From a virus, in the IMG/VR virus record IMGVR_UViG_3300009553_000030, positions 1 through 50,891 of that record: DNA of 50,891 nt; one strand, given 5' to 3'. Of this stretch, positions 31,532 to 38,965 are shown piece after piece; the first letter of the stretch is position 1; every line of letters starts with the position of its first letter. A program made the position numbers and the translations under genes. The notes below the pieces were generated by a model. That model did no database searches, was not told the origin of the DNA, and was given only the letters and a program-made list of their open reading frames with translations.

Positions 31532-31828
31532 TCAGAGGACCTCTCCGGGTCGGTAATCATAGACGGCGGCCGGTTGGGGATAGACAAGGGTGAACCCGTG
31601 GGATTTCAGCACACACCCACATGAGCGGCGACGATCCCGGTAGGTCGGGATGGCACCAGGCTCGCTGAACCGGAGAGGCTGACACGATCGTCTACGCTTG
31701 CATGGGACGCGTGTCAGAGTTCGGGAAATGGTGTCCGGGTAGCGCGGGTCTCTCCCGTAGCCTCTGTCAGCCGGCGACCTCCGCCCCTGACCGTTCGTTT
31801 CAACCCCGTTTCGGCGGGTTTGGGACAA
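31532..31828 (-). CDS. Doubtful leftward ORF, 98 residues
   Basis: This is the only long frame in the 457-base gap 31528-31984. It would start at TTG and read RTLTRVPCKRRRSCQPLRFS, then RSCGCVLKSHGFTLVYPQPA. It has no ribosome site and an unusual Arg-rich make-up. The end looks more protein-like than the beginning, so it may be a remnant. The same bases hold hairpins ATCCCG/CGGGAT (31634-31651) and GGTCAGG-AGAA-CCTGACC (31839-31856). Confidence 0.25.
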   Translation of the reverse strand: MSQTRRNGVETNGQGRRSPADRGYGRDPRYPDTISRTLTRVPCKRRRSCQPLRFSEPGAIPTYRDRRRSCGCVLKSHGFTLVYPQPAAVYDYRPGEVL

Positions 31829-31838
31829 CGCTGCCTGA

Positions 31839-31984
31839 GGTCAGGAGAACCTGACCGATGGTTAAGAAAGAATGCTTAGAAGATACAGTCTAAGACTTAG
31901 AAAAAGAAAGGAAGTAAGAAAGAAGATAGGTAGCACTTACAAAATTGGCCAAAATCGCGAACGAAACGAAATCGAGGGATCAAA
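31839..31984 (+). promoter_or_regulatory. AT-rich control region upstream of GcrA-like gene
   Basis: The base make-up changes abruptly to A-rich purine tracts here, unlike the GC-rich surroundings. A perfect hairpin GGTCAGG-AGAA-CCTGACC (31839-31856) is followed by CTTAGA (31875-31880), then the perfect palindrome TCTAAGACTTAGA (31889-31901). This looks like an operator/promoter for the GcrA-like gene and the late genes after it. Exact promoter hexamers could not be assigned. Confidence 0.45.
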
Positions 31985-32776
31985 ATGTTCAATAAAAATC
32001 ACGGCGGGGGTTTGCCTGACACCGACATTGATAACGTGCTCGTGGAATTACAGGGAAAGGAGAAGTTGCGGCGATCGAAAGCGCTGATAGACTTTCCGCC
32101 GGTCGGAGACGCGCCAGAACGTCAGCCCGGTGACAACATCATCATCGCGGGATGGCTTGCTGGGTTGTCCACGAACGCCATCGCTGTCCACGCTGGACGC
32201 ACCAAGAACGCCGTCGTGGGTCGCTCGCACCGTTTGATGGCACTTGGATTGATTGAGCCGCGAGAAACGCCGATCTATCGCGATGACCCAAATCACCCGC
32301 CGCGCCAGCCAAAGCCGAAGCGAGTGAAGGGCGACGCGACCTTGCCACCACTTCTGAGTGCGGTTGCTGAAACTGAATTGGACGCCATGGGGGAACCCGC
32401 GATGCCGCCCTACACGCCTCCCGCCTTCCAGCGTCCGACAGAGATCAGACAGCCCGTGGACCACGCCAAGGCCGTCAGGGCAGCCGTCGCCGCGAAGTCC
32501 AGTGGTATCCCCTCTCCGTTCAGTGATCGGATCTACCGCGAGCCGAAGCCGGCCGAGACGCTCATGCCCTACCGCCGCACTCAGGCATGCTGCTGGCCGA
32601 TCGGGGAGCCGGGCGCGCGTGACTTCCGGTATTGCGATGCGCCCCACAAGAATCGGACATACTGCGATGAGCATGAGGCGCTGGCGTTTGTGAAGGTGCG
32701 CCCCGCGTCCGAGCGCAATGACCTGAGATTGAACGTCGGCGGGGCGACTTTGGTTGGATTTCGGTTTCAGCAGTGA
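31985..32776 (+). CDS. GcrA-type cell-cycle regulator homologue
   Basis: A 263-residue protein. Residues about 48-95 resemble the GcrA helix-turn-helix (IIAGWLAGLSTNAIAVHAGR, then TKNAVVGRSHRL, matching the family's TRNAVIGK.HRL). The C-terminus has CCWPIGEPGARDFRYC and a later YCDEHEALAFV, the GcrA C-terminal Cys/His box. In alphaproteobacteria GcrA binds RNA polymerase sigma-70 and activates promoters that carry CcrM methylation. This copy is longer, with a Pro-rich linker, and sits just upstream of the terminase genes. It may switch host RNA polymerase to late phage genes. Confidence 0.75.
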   Translation: MFNKNHGGGLPDTDIDNVLVELQGKEKLRRSKALIDFPPVGDAPERQPGDNIIIAGWLAGLSTNAIAVHAGRTKNAVVGRSHRLMALGLIEPRETPIYRDDPNHPPRQPKPKRVKGDATLPPLLSAVAETELDAMGEPAMPPYTPPAFQRPTEIRQPVDHAKAVRAAVAAKSSGIPSPFSDRIYREPKPAETLMPYRRTQACCWPIGEPGARDFRYCDAPHKNRTYCDEHEALAFVKVRPASERNDLRLNVGGATLVGFRFQQ

Positions 32777-32851
32777 CCGCCCGAATAAATTGGCGCATCC
32801 GAATATTTTTGCGCGCTGGATATTCGGGTTCCACTGTGCCATCAAAGCCAC

Positions 32852-33235
32852 ATGGTCACAAAACCGACAGGACGCCCGCGAGGTAGACCCAAGGGCGCGC
32901 CGAACAAAACCACAAAGAAGCGCATCCGACTTTCCCGCTGGCGGGGTGCCAGGAGCGGCTTCGCGACCCTGACCGAGGAACAAATCCTGGCGTTGGTGCC
33001 GCGAGAGGCATTCCGCCTTTTGCTACAGCACTATGTTCGCGTGCATGACCTGGACAAAATCCGCGAGGTCGCGAAGGACTGGGCGCCCTACGAGCATGCC
33101 AGAAAGACTGACCAGCAGCCCTTGACGCCAGAGGAGATACGGCAACTTGGCAACCTTGCGCGATCTGAGGCGAGCCGACGTGGCTACGATCTCAAGGATG
33201 CCCCCGGCCCTGCTGATGGAATTATGCCGAATTGA
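32852..33235 (+). CDS. terS: Terminase small subunit
   Basis: A 127-residue protein with a strongly basic front (TGRPRGRPKGAPNKTTKKRI), an AT-hook-like DNA-binding tail seen in small terminases, then a helical body (LTEEQILALVPREAFRLLLQ). The large terminase gene follows and overlaps its end. It recognises the packaging site on phage DNA. Identification rests on size, the basic front and position rather than on a family-specific motif. Confidence 0.65.
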   Translation: MVTKPTGRPRGRPKGAPNKTTKKRIRLSRWRGARSGFATLTEEQILALVPREAFRLLLQHYVRVHDLDKIREVAKDWAPYEHARKTDQQPLTPEEIRQLGNLARSEASRRGYDLKDAPGPADGIMPN

Positions 33236-34715
33236 CGAAGGACTTCCGGCAGAGCCGGCAGTCGAGGCCGATGCGCCGGAGCGCGACTGGCGCAGCCTGA
33301 CCATCATCGAGGCGATGGACGATCCTGAGTTGTTCGGGGCACATTTCGAGGGCGACACCTGGGATACCTGGCGCGTGTTCCTCAAGGCGGTTTTCGCGTT
33401 GCCGATGACGGCGGACGAACAAATCACCTTCCATCGCCTGACCGGCCGCACCGCACGGCCCGGTGTCCCGTTTCGCGAGGCGGCCATGATCTGTGGGCGG
33501 CGCGGGGGCAAGAGCCGCATCCTGGCCATGATCGCGGTTTACCTCGCCTGCTTCATCGATCACACGCCATGGCTTGCCACCGGAGAGATTGCGACGGTCG
33601 CGCTGATCTCGGCCGATCGGAAACAGGCGCGCACGGTGATGCGCTACATCATGGGCCTGATCGAACAGACGCATTTCCTGGCGCCGTTGCTCAAAGGCAA
33701 CACTCAGGAGATCGTGACCCTGACCAATCGCGTGGTCATCGAGGTCCATACCGCTTCGTTCCGGGTCACCCGCGGCTACACGCTCGTCGCGGTGCTGGCC
33801 GATGAGATTGCGTTCTGGCCCCCAGAGGATAGCGCCACGCCGGACACGGAAATCATCAGGGCCGTCCGGCCGGGTATGTCATCGATCCCGCACAGCATGC
33901 TCCTGATGGCATCCAGTCCCTACGCCAAACGCGGCGTGCTTTGGGACAGCTACCGCCAGCACTACGGCCACAACGATGCTCCCGTGCTGGTCTGGAAGGC
34001 CTCGACGGAGGAGATGAACCCCCGGATCGACAAGACGATCATCGAGGAGGCACGCGAGACAGATGCCGAAAGCGCCTCGGCTGAGTATGACGCCAATTTC
34101 CGTGACGACGTGGCGGTGTTCGTGCCGCGCGAGGTCATCGATGCGTGCGTGCAAGAGGGGCTTTTCGAGATTGAGCCTCGACGGTTCGGCGTCAATTACT
34201 TCGCCTTTGTCGATCCGTCAGGCGGTAGTAGCGACAGTATGACGCTGGCCATCGCGCATCTGGAAAAGGATGTGCCGACGGTCGATTGCATCCGCGAAGT
34301 CCGGTCACCTTTCAGTCCTGAGGCAGTTGTGGCCGAGTTCGCGGTGACCATGAAGCAATATCGCATCTTCCGGGTCACCGGAGACCGCTACGCCGGCGAG
34401 TGGCCGCGCGAGCGCTTCTCGGTTCACGGTATCGCCTATGACCTGGCCGACATGACCAAAAGCCAGATTTATCAGGCATTCCTCCCGCAACTCATGTCGG
34501 GAAAGTGCCAATTGCTGGACAACACGCGACTGGTTATGCAACTGGCCAGCCTACAGCGGCGCACGGCGCGCGGAGGTCGGGACAGCATCGATCATCCGCC
34601 CGGAGCGCATGACGACGTGGCTAACAGCGTGGCGGGCGTTCTGACCTTGATTGGTGGAAGTGCCGTGCCTCTGGTAGTGTCTGACGACTTCCTGGCTGCA
34701 TTGGGGCAACGATGA
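33198..34715 (+). CDS. terL: Terminase large subunit (ATPase-nuclease)
   Basis: The ATG at 33198 gives 505 residues; a second ATG at 33216 and an upstream TTG at 33147 are alternatives. Walker A is ICGRRGGKSRILAMIAVYLA, Walker B is LVAVLADEIAFWPPEDS, and coupling motif III is LLMASSPYAKRG. The nuclease half has YFAFVDPSGGSSDSM with its first metal-binding Asp, and PPGAHDDVANSVAGV with the last. The protein drives headful or site-specific DNA packaging through the portal. It is followed by a small gene and the portal. Confidence 0.92.
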   Translation: MPPALLMELCRIDEGLPAEPAVEADAPERDWRSLTIIEAMDDPELFGAHFEGDTWDTWRVFLKAVFALPMTADEQITFHRLTGRTARPGVPFREAAMICGRRGGKSRILAMIAVYLACFIDHTPWLATGEIATVALISADRKQARTVMRYIMGLIEQTHFLAPLLKGNTQEIVTLTNRVVIEVHTASFRVTRGYTLVAVLADEIAFWPPEDSATPDTEIIRAVRPGMSSIPHSMLLMASSPYAKRGVLWDSYRQHYGHNDAPVLVWKASTEEMNPRIDKTIIEEARETDAESASAEYDANFRDDVAVFVPREVIDACVQEGLFEIEPRRFGVNYFAFVDPSGGSSDSMTLAIAHLEKDVPTVDCIREVRSPFSPEAVVAEFAVTMKQYRIFRVTGDRYAGEWPRERFSVHGIAYDLADMTKSQIYQAFLPQLMSGKCQLLDNTRLVMQLASLQRRTARGGRDSIDHPPGAHDDVANSVAGVLTLIGGSAVPLVVSDDFLAALGQR

Positions 34716-35050
34716 TGACGATTATTCCGGAATTCAGGCAGTCGATCGAGATAGAGCGAGCGGCAATCGAGAGCGCTAATCGAAGTCAAGAGCGCCGGGT
34801 GGAACAATTCAATCGTGTAGCAAAAGAAAGAGGCGAGACACTGATTGTTACGCTTCGAAATAGAATTGATCAGGCTTTGGAGGTGATCCATCGTTATACG
34901 GGATGTGACGGCGAGCATCACAAACATTGGGTCATTGACCAAGCTGTCCGCGCGCTCACCGGATCGGACTATGAGGCTTGGGTGATTATGCACAAAGATG
35001 GCGAGGATGGTCCTGAAACTTATGGTTGGGATGAGGGTGTTCCTCCATGA
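34712..35050 (+). CDS. Conserved small phage protein between terminase and portal
   Basis: A 112-residue protein coupled to the terminase by ATGA and to the portal by another ATGA at 35047. The first half is a charged helix (FRQSIEIERAAIESANRSQE). The second half carries HWVIDQAVRALTGSDYEAWV and ends YGWDEGVPP. That second half matches, from memory, a family of small phage proteins usually found elsewhere, here inserted between packaging genes. Codon use is more A/T-rich than in its neighbours, a sign of recent arrival. Function unknown. Confidence 0.6.
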   Translation: MMTIIPEFRQSIEIERAAIESANRSQERRVEQFNRVAKERGETLIVTLRNRIDQALEVIHRYTGCDGEHHKHWVIDQAVRALTGSDYEAWVIMHKDGEDGPETYGWDEGVPP

Positions 35051-36651
35051 AAATCTTCGGGCGACGCAGACAGGTGGTTACGCGGGTTGAGCCGGCGATG
35101 GCGGCGGCAATCGCATCACCTCCCCTGACCTCTCGGCCTCTCGATGTCAGCAACGCGATGCTGGACGAACTTGGCCGCGGTCGTGCGAGGCCATCATCCC
35201 CGTTCAAGGGCATCCCCAAGCCGCCGCCAGGCGTGCGTCCAGAGAAAGAACCTCTACCGACCGGCATGGCCATGGACGATGCGCTTGGCGGCAACGCGGG
35301 AGGCGCCTGGGGCCAGTGGGCAACTACGCAGGGTATGTGGGGCGAAGGACTGTCGTTTCTCGGATACCCATACCTCGCCGAGCTCGCGCAACGGCCCGAA
35401 TACCGCAACATCGTTGAAACCGTCGCCGAGGAAATGACCCGGAAGTGGATCGAACTCGAAAGCGCCGGTGATGAGGACAAATCCGAACCGATCAAAACCA
35501 TCGAAGACGCCATGAAGCGCCTCGGGATGCGCGAGGCATTCCAGCGTGCGGCCGAACTGGACGGTTATTTCGGAATGGGCATGGTCTATCTCGATATGCT
35601 GATGCCAGATGGAAAGACGCCGGTGCTGGACGTGGCCGAAGAATTGCGGCTGCCCTTAATCCTCGATGAAAGCAAGATCACACGGGACAGCCTACGCGGC
35701 CTCGTGCCGATCGATCCGACCTGGGCATCACCGCTCAACTACAACTCGACAGATCCATTAAAGGACGACTTTTTCAAGCCGAATACCTGGTATGTCATGG
35801 GCAAGGCGGTGCATACGAGCCGCCTGCTGATCTTCCGCTCTCGTGAGGTGCCGGACATCCTCAAGGCGTCCTACAACTTCGGCGGTCTGTCCCTGTCGCA
35901 GATGAGCAAGCCCTACGTGGACAATTGGCTTCGCACGCGCCAGTCCGTAAGTGATCTGCTGCACAGCTTCACGACGTGGGTCCTCAAAACGAACATGCAA
36001 GGATATTTGCAGGACGTTGGGGCCTTCGTGAAGCGCATGGCAGCCTTCGTGCTCGGTAGGGACAATCGCGGACTGTTGCTGGTCGATAAGGATACCGAGG
36101 AACTCGACAACCTCTCAGTGCCGCTCGGAAGTCTCGACAAGCTACAGGCGCAGGCACAAGAACAAATGGCGTTCCCCGCGAAGGAGCCGATTCTGAAATT
36201 CGTGGGTTATACGCCAACCGGCCTCGGCGAGACAGGCGAGGTCATCATCCGCACATGGTATGACCACGTTCACGCGCAGCAAGAGAAGATGATGGGGCAC
36301 AACGTCACCGACTGCCTCAAGGTGATCCAGCTATCCGAGCTCGGCACAATCGATCCTGAAATCACCTTCCGGTTCGTGGACCTATGGGAATTGGATGAGG
36401 CCGGGCGCGCGGCGGTGCAGAAGATCAAGGCCGATACGGCGGCGGTCCTGGCCGATATGAGCGCAATCGACAACGATGAGGTCAGGCAGGCGTTCGCGGA
36501 TGATCCCGAGAGCATGTTCCACGGGCTGCAAGGGGCGGCACCGGAGCCTCCCGAGGTGGACCTGATCGATGAAAACAGCGCGGACGCGGCAGGCGGGATC
36601 GCCGGATCAGGCGCGCGTGGGAGGACGACGGGAGCGAATAGCGGCGTTTAG
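35047..36651 (+). CDS. Portal protein, DUF1073 family
   Basis: A 534-residue protein. Segments such as FLGYPYLAELAQRPEYRNIV, ETVAEEMTRKWIEL, TWYVMGKAVHTSRLLIFRSR and SQMSKPYVDNWLRTRQSVSD are characteristic of the DUF1073 portal family. Portals form the twelve-subunit ring through which DNA is packaged and ejected. The first 80 residues are an unusual Pro/Arg-rich extension (SPFKGIPKPPPGVRPEKEPL). The C-terminus is acidic, then Gly/Ala rich. The next rightward gene is the minor head protein, after a leftward three-gene cassette. Confidence 0.9.
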   Translation: MKIFGRRRQVVTRVEPAMAAAIASPPLTSRPLDVSNAMLDELGRGRARPSSPFKGIPKPPPGVRPEKEPLPTGMAMDDALGGNAGGAWGQWATTQGMWGEGLSFLGYPYLAELAQRPEYRNIVETVAEEMTRKWIELESAGDEDKSEPIKTIEDAMKRLGMREAFQRAAELDGYFGMGMVYLDMLMPDGKTPVLDVAEELRLPLILDESKITRDSLRGLVPIDPTWASPLNYNSTDPLKDDFFKPNTWYVMGKAVHTSRLLIFRSREVPDILKASYNFGGLSLSQMSKPYVDNWLRTRQSVSDLLHSFTTWVLKTNMQGYLQDVGAFVKRMAAFVLGRDNRGLLLVDKDTEELDNLSVPLGSLDKLQAQAQEQMAFPAKEPILKFVGYTPTGLGETGEVIIRTWYDHVHAQQEKMMGHNVTDCLKVIQLSELGTIDPEITFRFVDLWELDEAGRAAVQKIKADTAAVLADMSAIDNDEVRQAFADDPESMFHGLQGAAPEPPEVDLIDENSADAAGGIAGSGARGRTTGANSGV

Positions 36652-36809
36652 GTTACGACCCGCAAACAAGGCGTCCGCACACCGGCTAGCACGCGCCGCG
36701 TTGCCATGGCGTCCGCCAATCGCCATCCCCGACCGGCCCGCCGCAGCACGACGCGACGATCAGCCAGGCGGGCGATGCGATAGACGGTGCCGTTGAGTTT
36801 GATGGACAT
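36648..36809 (-). CDS. Small basic protein in leftward cassette
   Basis: A 53-residue frame, too short for routine calling, starting at ATG 36809 with a perfect AGGAG six bases upstream. It reads MSIKLNGTVYRIARLADRRV followed by Arg-rich sequence. It overlaps the end of the portal gene by four bases on the opposite strand. No family is recognised. Last gene of the leftward three-gene cassette. Confidence 0.5.
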   Translation of the reverse strand: MSIKLNGTVYRIARLADRRVVLRRAGRGWRLADAMATRRVLAGVRTPCLRVVT

Positions 36810-36855
36810 GGGATGCTCCTATTTGTGAGCCAAGAGCGATACGAGAAATCCCGTT

Positions 36856-37182
36856 TCAGTCTGGTTTCGGATCAGCCCATGGCCCGGACTTTGGCATCCC
36901 GGTTGAAATATCCACTCCTGCTACATCGAAGAAATGTTGCATGTTCTGGTGTTTTTGGTGCAGTTCCAGCAACCTCCATACCGGCTCCGGCACTGGGCTA
37001 CCCTCCATCCATTTATATGCCGTGCGGACGGTCACTCCGACCAGTCGCGCGAGTTCGGCGGTGGACAGACCGAGGCGATCACGGGTGGCCCGAATGTCGC
37101 GAGACGTGGTGACTGATACGATTTCGTATCCGTCCAGACCGCTGCCTGTGATGGTGTCGCCGACTTTGAGGGGGCGGGTCAT
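36856..37182 (-). CDS. Helix-turn-helix transcription regulator
   Basis: The ATG at 37182 overlaps the previous stop (ATGA) and gives 108 residues. RATRDRLGLSTAELARLVGV and TVRTAYKWMEGSPVPEPVWR is a Cro/XRE-type helix-turn-helix in which TAELARLVGVTVRTAYKW covers the two recognition helices. It lies in a leftward cassette within the head genes. It may act on the tandem repeats at 37437-37468. Confidence 0.75.
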   Translation of the reverse strand: MTRPLKVGDTITGSGLDGYEIVSVTTSRDIRATRDRLGLSTAELARLVGVTVRTAYKWMEGSPVPEPVWRLLELHQKHQNMQHFFDVAGVDISTGMPKSGPWADPKPD

Positions 37183-37421
37183 ACCGCCAACATTCCTGTT
37201 TCGTTTGGTTCGGTGATTGCTCCACCGCACGCACCACACACGCCACCGACCGGCCCACGGCGACCGATCGTCCATTTGCCGCGGACCTGAGCCGCGACAC
37301 CCCTACACGAACATGCCGGCAAGCGAATGTAATCCTCGCCTCCATTGGGGAGTTTTCGTGGCCTGAGATAAACTCGCGGATGGTGCGGGGGAAGAAACTG
37401 ATCAATCATGCGCTGGCTCAT
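37179..37421 (-). CDS. Small zinc-ribbon protein
   Basis: The ATG at 37421 has GGAGG seven bases upstream and gives 80 residues. LPACSCRGVAAQVRG and VGGVCGACGGAITEP give C-x-C and C-x2-C pairs, a zinc ribbon layout. It begins MSQRMIDQFLPPHHPRVYLR. It is the first gene of the leftward cassette and is coupled to the HTH gene. Role unknown. Confidence 0.6.
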   Translation of the reverse strand: MSQRMIDQFLPPHHPRVYLRPRKLPNGGEDYIRLPACSCRGVAAQVRGKWTIGRRGPVGGVCGACGGAITEPNETGMLAV

Positions 37422-37436
37422 TCGATATCCTCCATT

Positions 37437-37468
37437 AGTGAAAATATGGCATAAGTGAAAATATGGCA
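37437..37468. repeat. 17-base tandem repeat at the minor head gene start
   Basis: AGTGAAAATATGGCA occurs perfectly at 37437-37451 and again at 37454-37468, a 17-base period. The second copy includes the ATG (37463) of the minor head protein; the first carries a decoy ATG at 37446 in another frame. The leftward cassette starts 16 bases away. It looks like an operator for a dimeric repressor that could block initiation of both directions. Confidence 0.55.
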
Positions 37469-38275
37469 CAACGGAAACTGACCGCCCCCACGAAAAAGCC
37501 CATCCGCCTCGCACCCGTCCGGCCGAACGCGGGCCTGACAATCCGATTTCAGGCGCAGATCGACGCCATGATCGACGCCATGAACCGGGATACGCTCCGG
37601 GTCATTCGCCGGACGTGGAAGGCGCGGCCGCCCGAGATGGCCACCGATATCAGCCCGGCCGCGGCGTTGCGGAACGCGATGAGCAAGCTCGCGACCAAGT
37701 GGACGCGCCGGTTCGCGGACTTCGCCGAGACGATCGGCGGCACGTTCGGGCGCAAGGCGGCGGCGATGACAGACCGGGCGATGGCGGCCGCGCTGAAAAA
37801 GGCAGGCTTCATGGTCAAATTCAGCCTCACGCGCGAGATCAACGATATCGTGCAAGCCAACGTCGCGGACAACGTGACGCTGATCAAATCCATTCCGGCT
37901 GAGTATCTCACGGACGTTCAAGGCAGCGTCATGCGGTCAGTCCAGACCGGGCGGGACCTCGGCACACTCACGGCGGAACTGGATCGGGACTACGGCATCA
38001 GTCGGCGGCGGGCTGCGTTGATCGCCAAAACACAAAATCAGATGGCTACAGCGACCATTACACGCGCTAGGCAACTAGAATTAAATATTACCCAAGCGAT
38101 ATGGAGACACTCCGCGGCGGGGCGCGTGCCGCGTCCTACGCATGTTGCCAATAACGGAAAGTTGTATAATATTGCTGAAGGTTGGCTAGACCCTGCTGTG
38201 AACAAACGGATATGGCCAGGAATGGAAATCAACTGTAGGTGTATATCAATTCCTGTAATTACTGGGATCAGTTAA
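37463..38275 (+). CDS. Minor head protein, Mu gpF-like
   Basis: A 270-residue protein. Residues about 180-268 hold the Mu F-like head morphogenesis domain: RRRAALIAKTQNQMATATIT, then WRHSAAGRVPRPTHV and the end GMEINCRCISIPV, whose NCRC is the family's zinc-like C-terminal motif. Such proteins sit inside the head and help assembly. The last 235 bases (from about 38040) are clearly more A/T-rich than the rest, matching the homing endonuclease gene that begins right after the stop (TAAATG). This suggests the 3' end was replaced together with it. Confidence 0.85.
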   Translation: MAQRKLTAPTKKPIRLAPVRPNAGLTIRFQAQIDAMIDAMNRDTLRVIRRTWKARPPEMATDISPAAALRNAMSKLATKWTRRFADFAETIGGTFGRKAAAMTDRAMAAALKKAGFMVKFSLTREINDIVQANVADNVTLIKSIPAEYLTDVQGSVMRSVQTGRDLGTLTAELDRDYGISRRRAALIAKTQNQMATATITRARQLELNITQAIWRHSAAGRVPRPTHVANNGKLYNIAEGWLDPAVNKRIWPGMEINCRCISIPVITGIS

Positions 38276-38902
38276 ATGACAAGTGACAGAAGTTATCTCA
38301 CGGGTATTTATTTAATAACTTCGCCGAGCGGAAATCAATACGTTGGTAGCGCAGTCAACATGGATCGGCGTCGCCGGGAGCATTTCCGAGATTTGAAGCG
38401 AGGTGAACATTGCAATCGCGCTCTTCAAAATGCTTGGATAAAGTATGGCGATCGACTAACCTTCTCGACCTTACTCATCTGCGCACGATACGATTTGATA
38501 TTTTACGAACAACGCGCGATGGATGCATTACGACCAGAATACAATGACGCCCCTGTGGCTGGTAGCGCGCTCGGTTCCAGGCGATCAGATGCCCATCGGA
38601 AGAAGACCTCCAAATCCCTCATGGGTCATCCCGTGAGTGTTGAAACTAGGGCCAAGATACGGGCGGCGTTGATTGGTAGAAAGTTACTGCCTGCCACAGT
38701 GGCGAAATTGACAGCGGCCATCCGACGTCGGCCAAAGCGCGCACCCTACACCCTGACTGCGGAGCATCGAGCAAATATTGGCATCGCTAATCGTGGCAAA
38801 AAGCGCTCTCTCGAAAGCTGCGCCAGATATTCGTCTGCGAGGAAGGCGTGGTGGGCGATGCGCCGAAAGGTCGCGGACGGACCGATTATTCCCGGTTTAT
38901 GA
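38276..38902 (+). CDS. GIY-YIG homing endonuclease with NUMOD3 repeats
   Basis: A 208-residue protein. TGIYLITSPSGNQYVGSAVN is the GIY-YIG core (GIY, then QYVGS for YIG), with RRREHFRDLKRGEHCNRALQ, the catalytic Arg region, and FYEQRAMDALRPEYND with the catalytic Glu. From about residue 105 there are three short repeats of the NUMOD3 type (HRKKTSKSLMGHPVS, TRAKIRAALIGRKL, HRANIGIANRGKKR) that bind DNA. It is a freestanding homing endonuclease that cuts an allele of the head region lacking the insert. Base composition is A/T-richer than the host genome. Confidence 0.92.
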   Translation: MTSDRSYLTGIYLITSPSGNQYVGSAVNMDRRRREHFRDLKRGEHCNRALQNAWIKYGDRLTFSTLLICARYDLIFYEQRAMDALRPEYNDAPVAGSALGSRRSDAHRKKTSKSLMGHPVSVETRAKIRAALIGRKLLPATVAKLTAAIRRRPKRAPYTLTAEHRANIGIANRGKKRSLESCARYSSARKAWWAMRRKVADGPIIPGL

Positions 38903-38965
38903 CGTTCCGCTTGCCAATCGCCTAAAAAACAGTCATACGCCGAAATATCAGTCTCCGGGGAAGCG

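Noticed and set aside
31541-31850. Possible tRNA or structured RNA from the hairpins in this gap
   Set aside because: No acceptor stem with anticodon and T-loop geometry (GTTCRANNC) could be assembled on either strand.
33147-33197. Upstream TTG start for the large terminase
   Set aside because: It would overlap the small terminase by 89 bases and has no ribosome site; ATG 33198 or 33216 is more likely.
36813-37112. Rightward ORF in the leftward cassette
   Set aside because: It is antisense to the helix-turn-helix gene, which has a recognisable fold and a coupled start.
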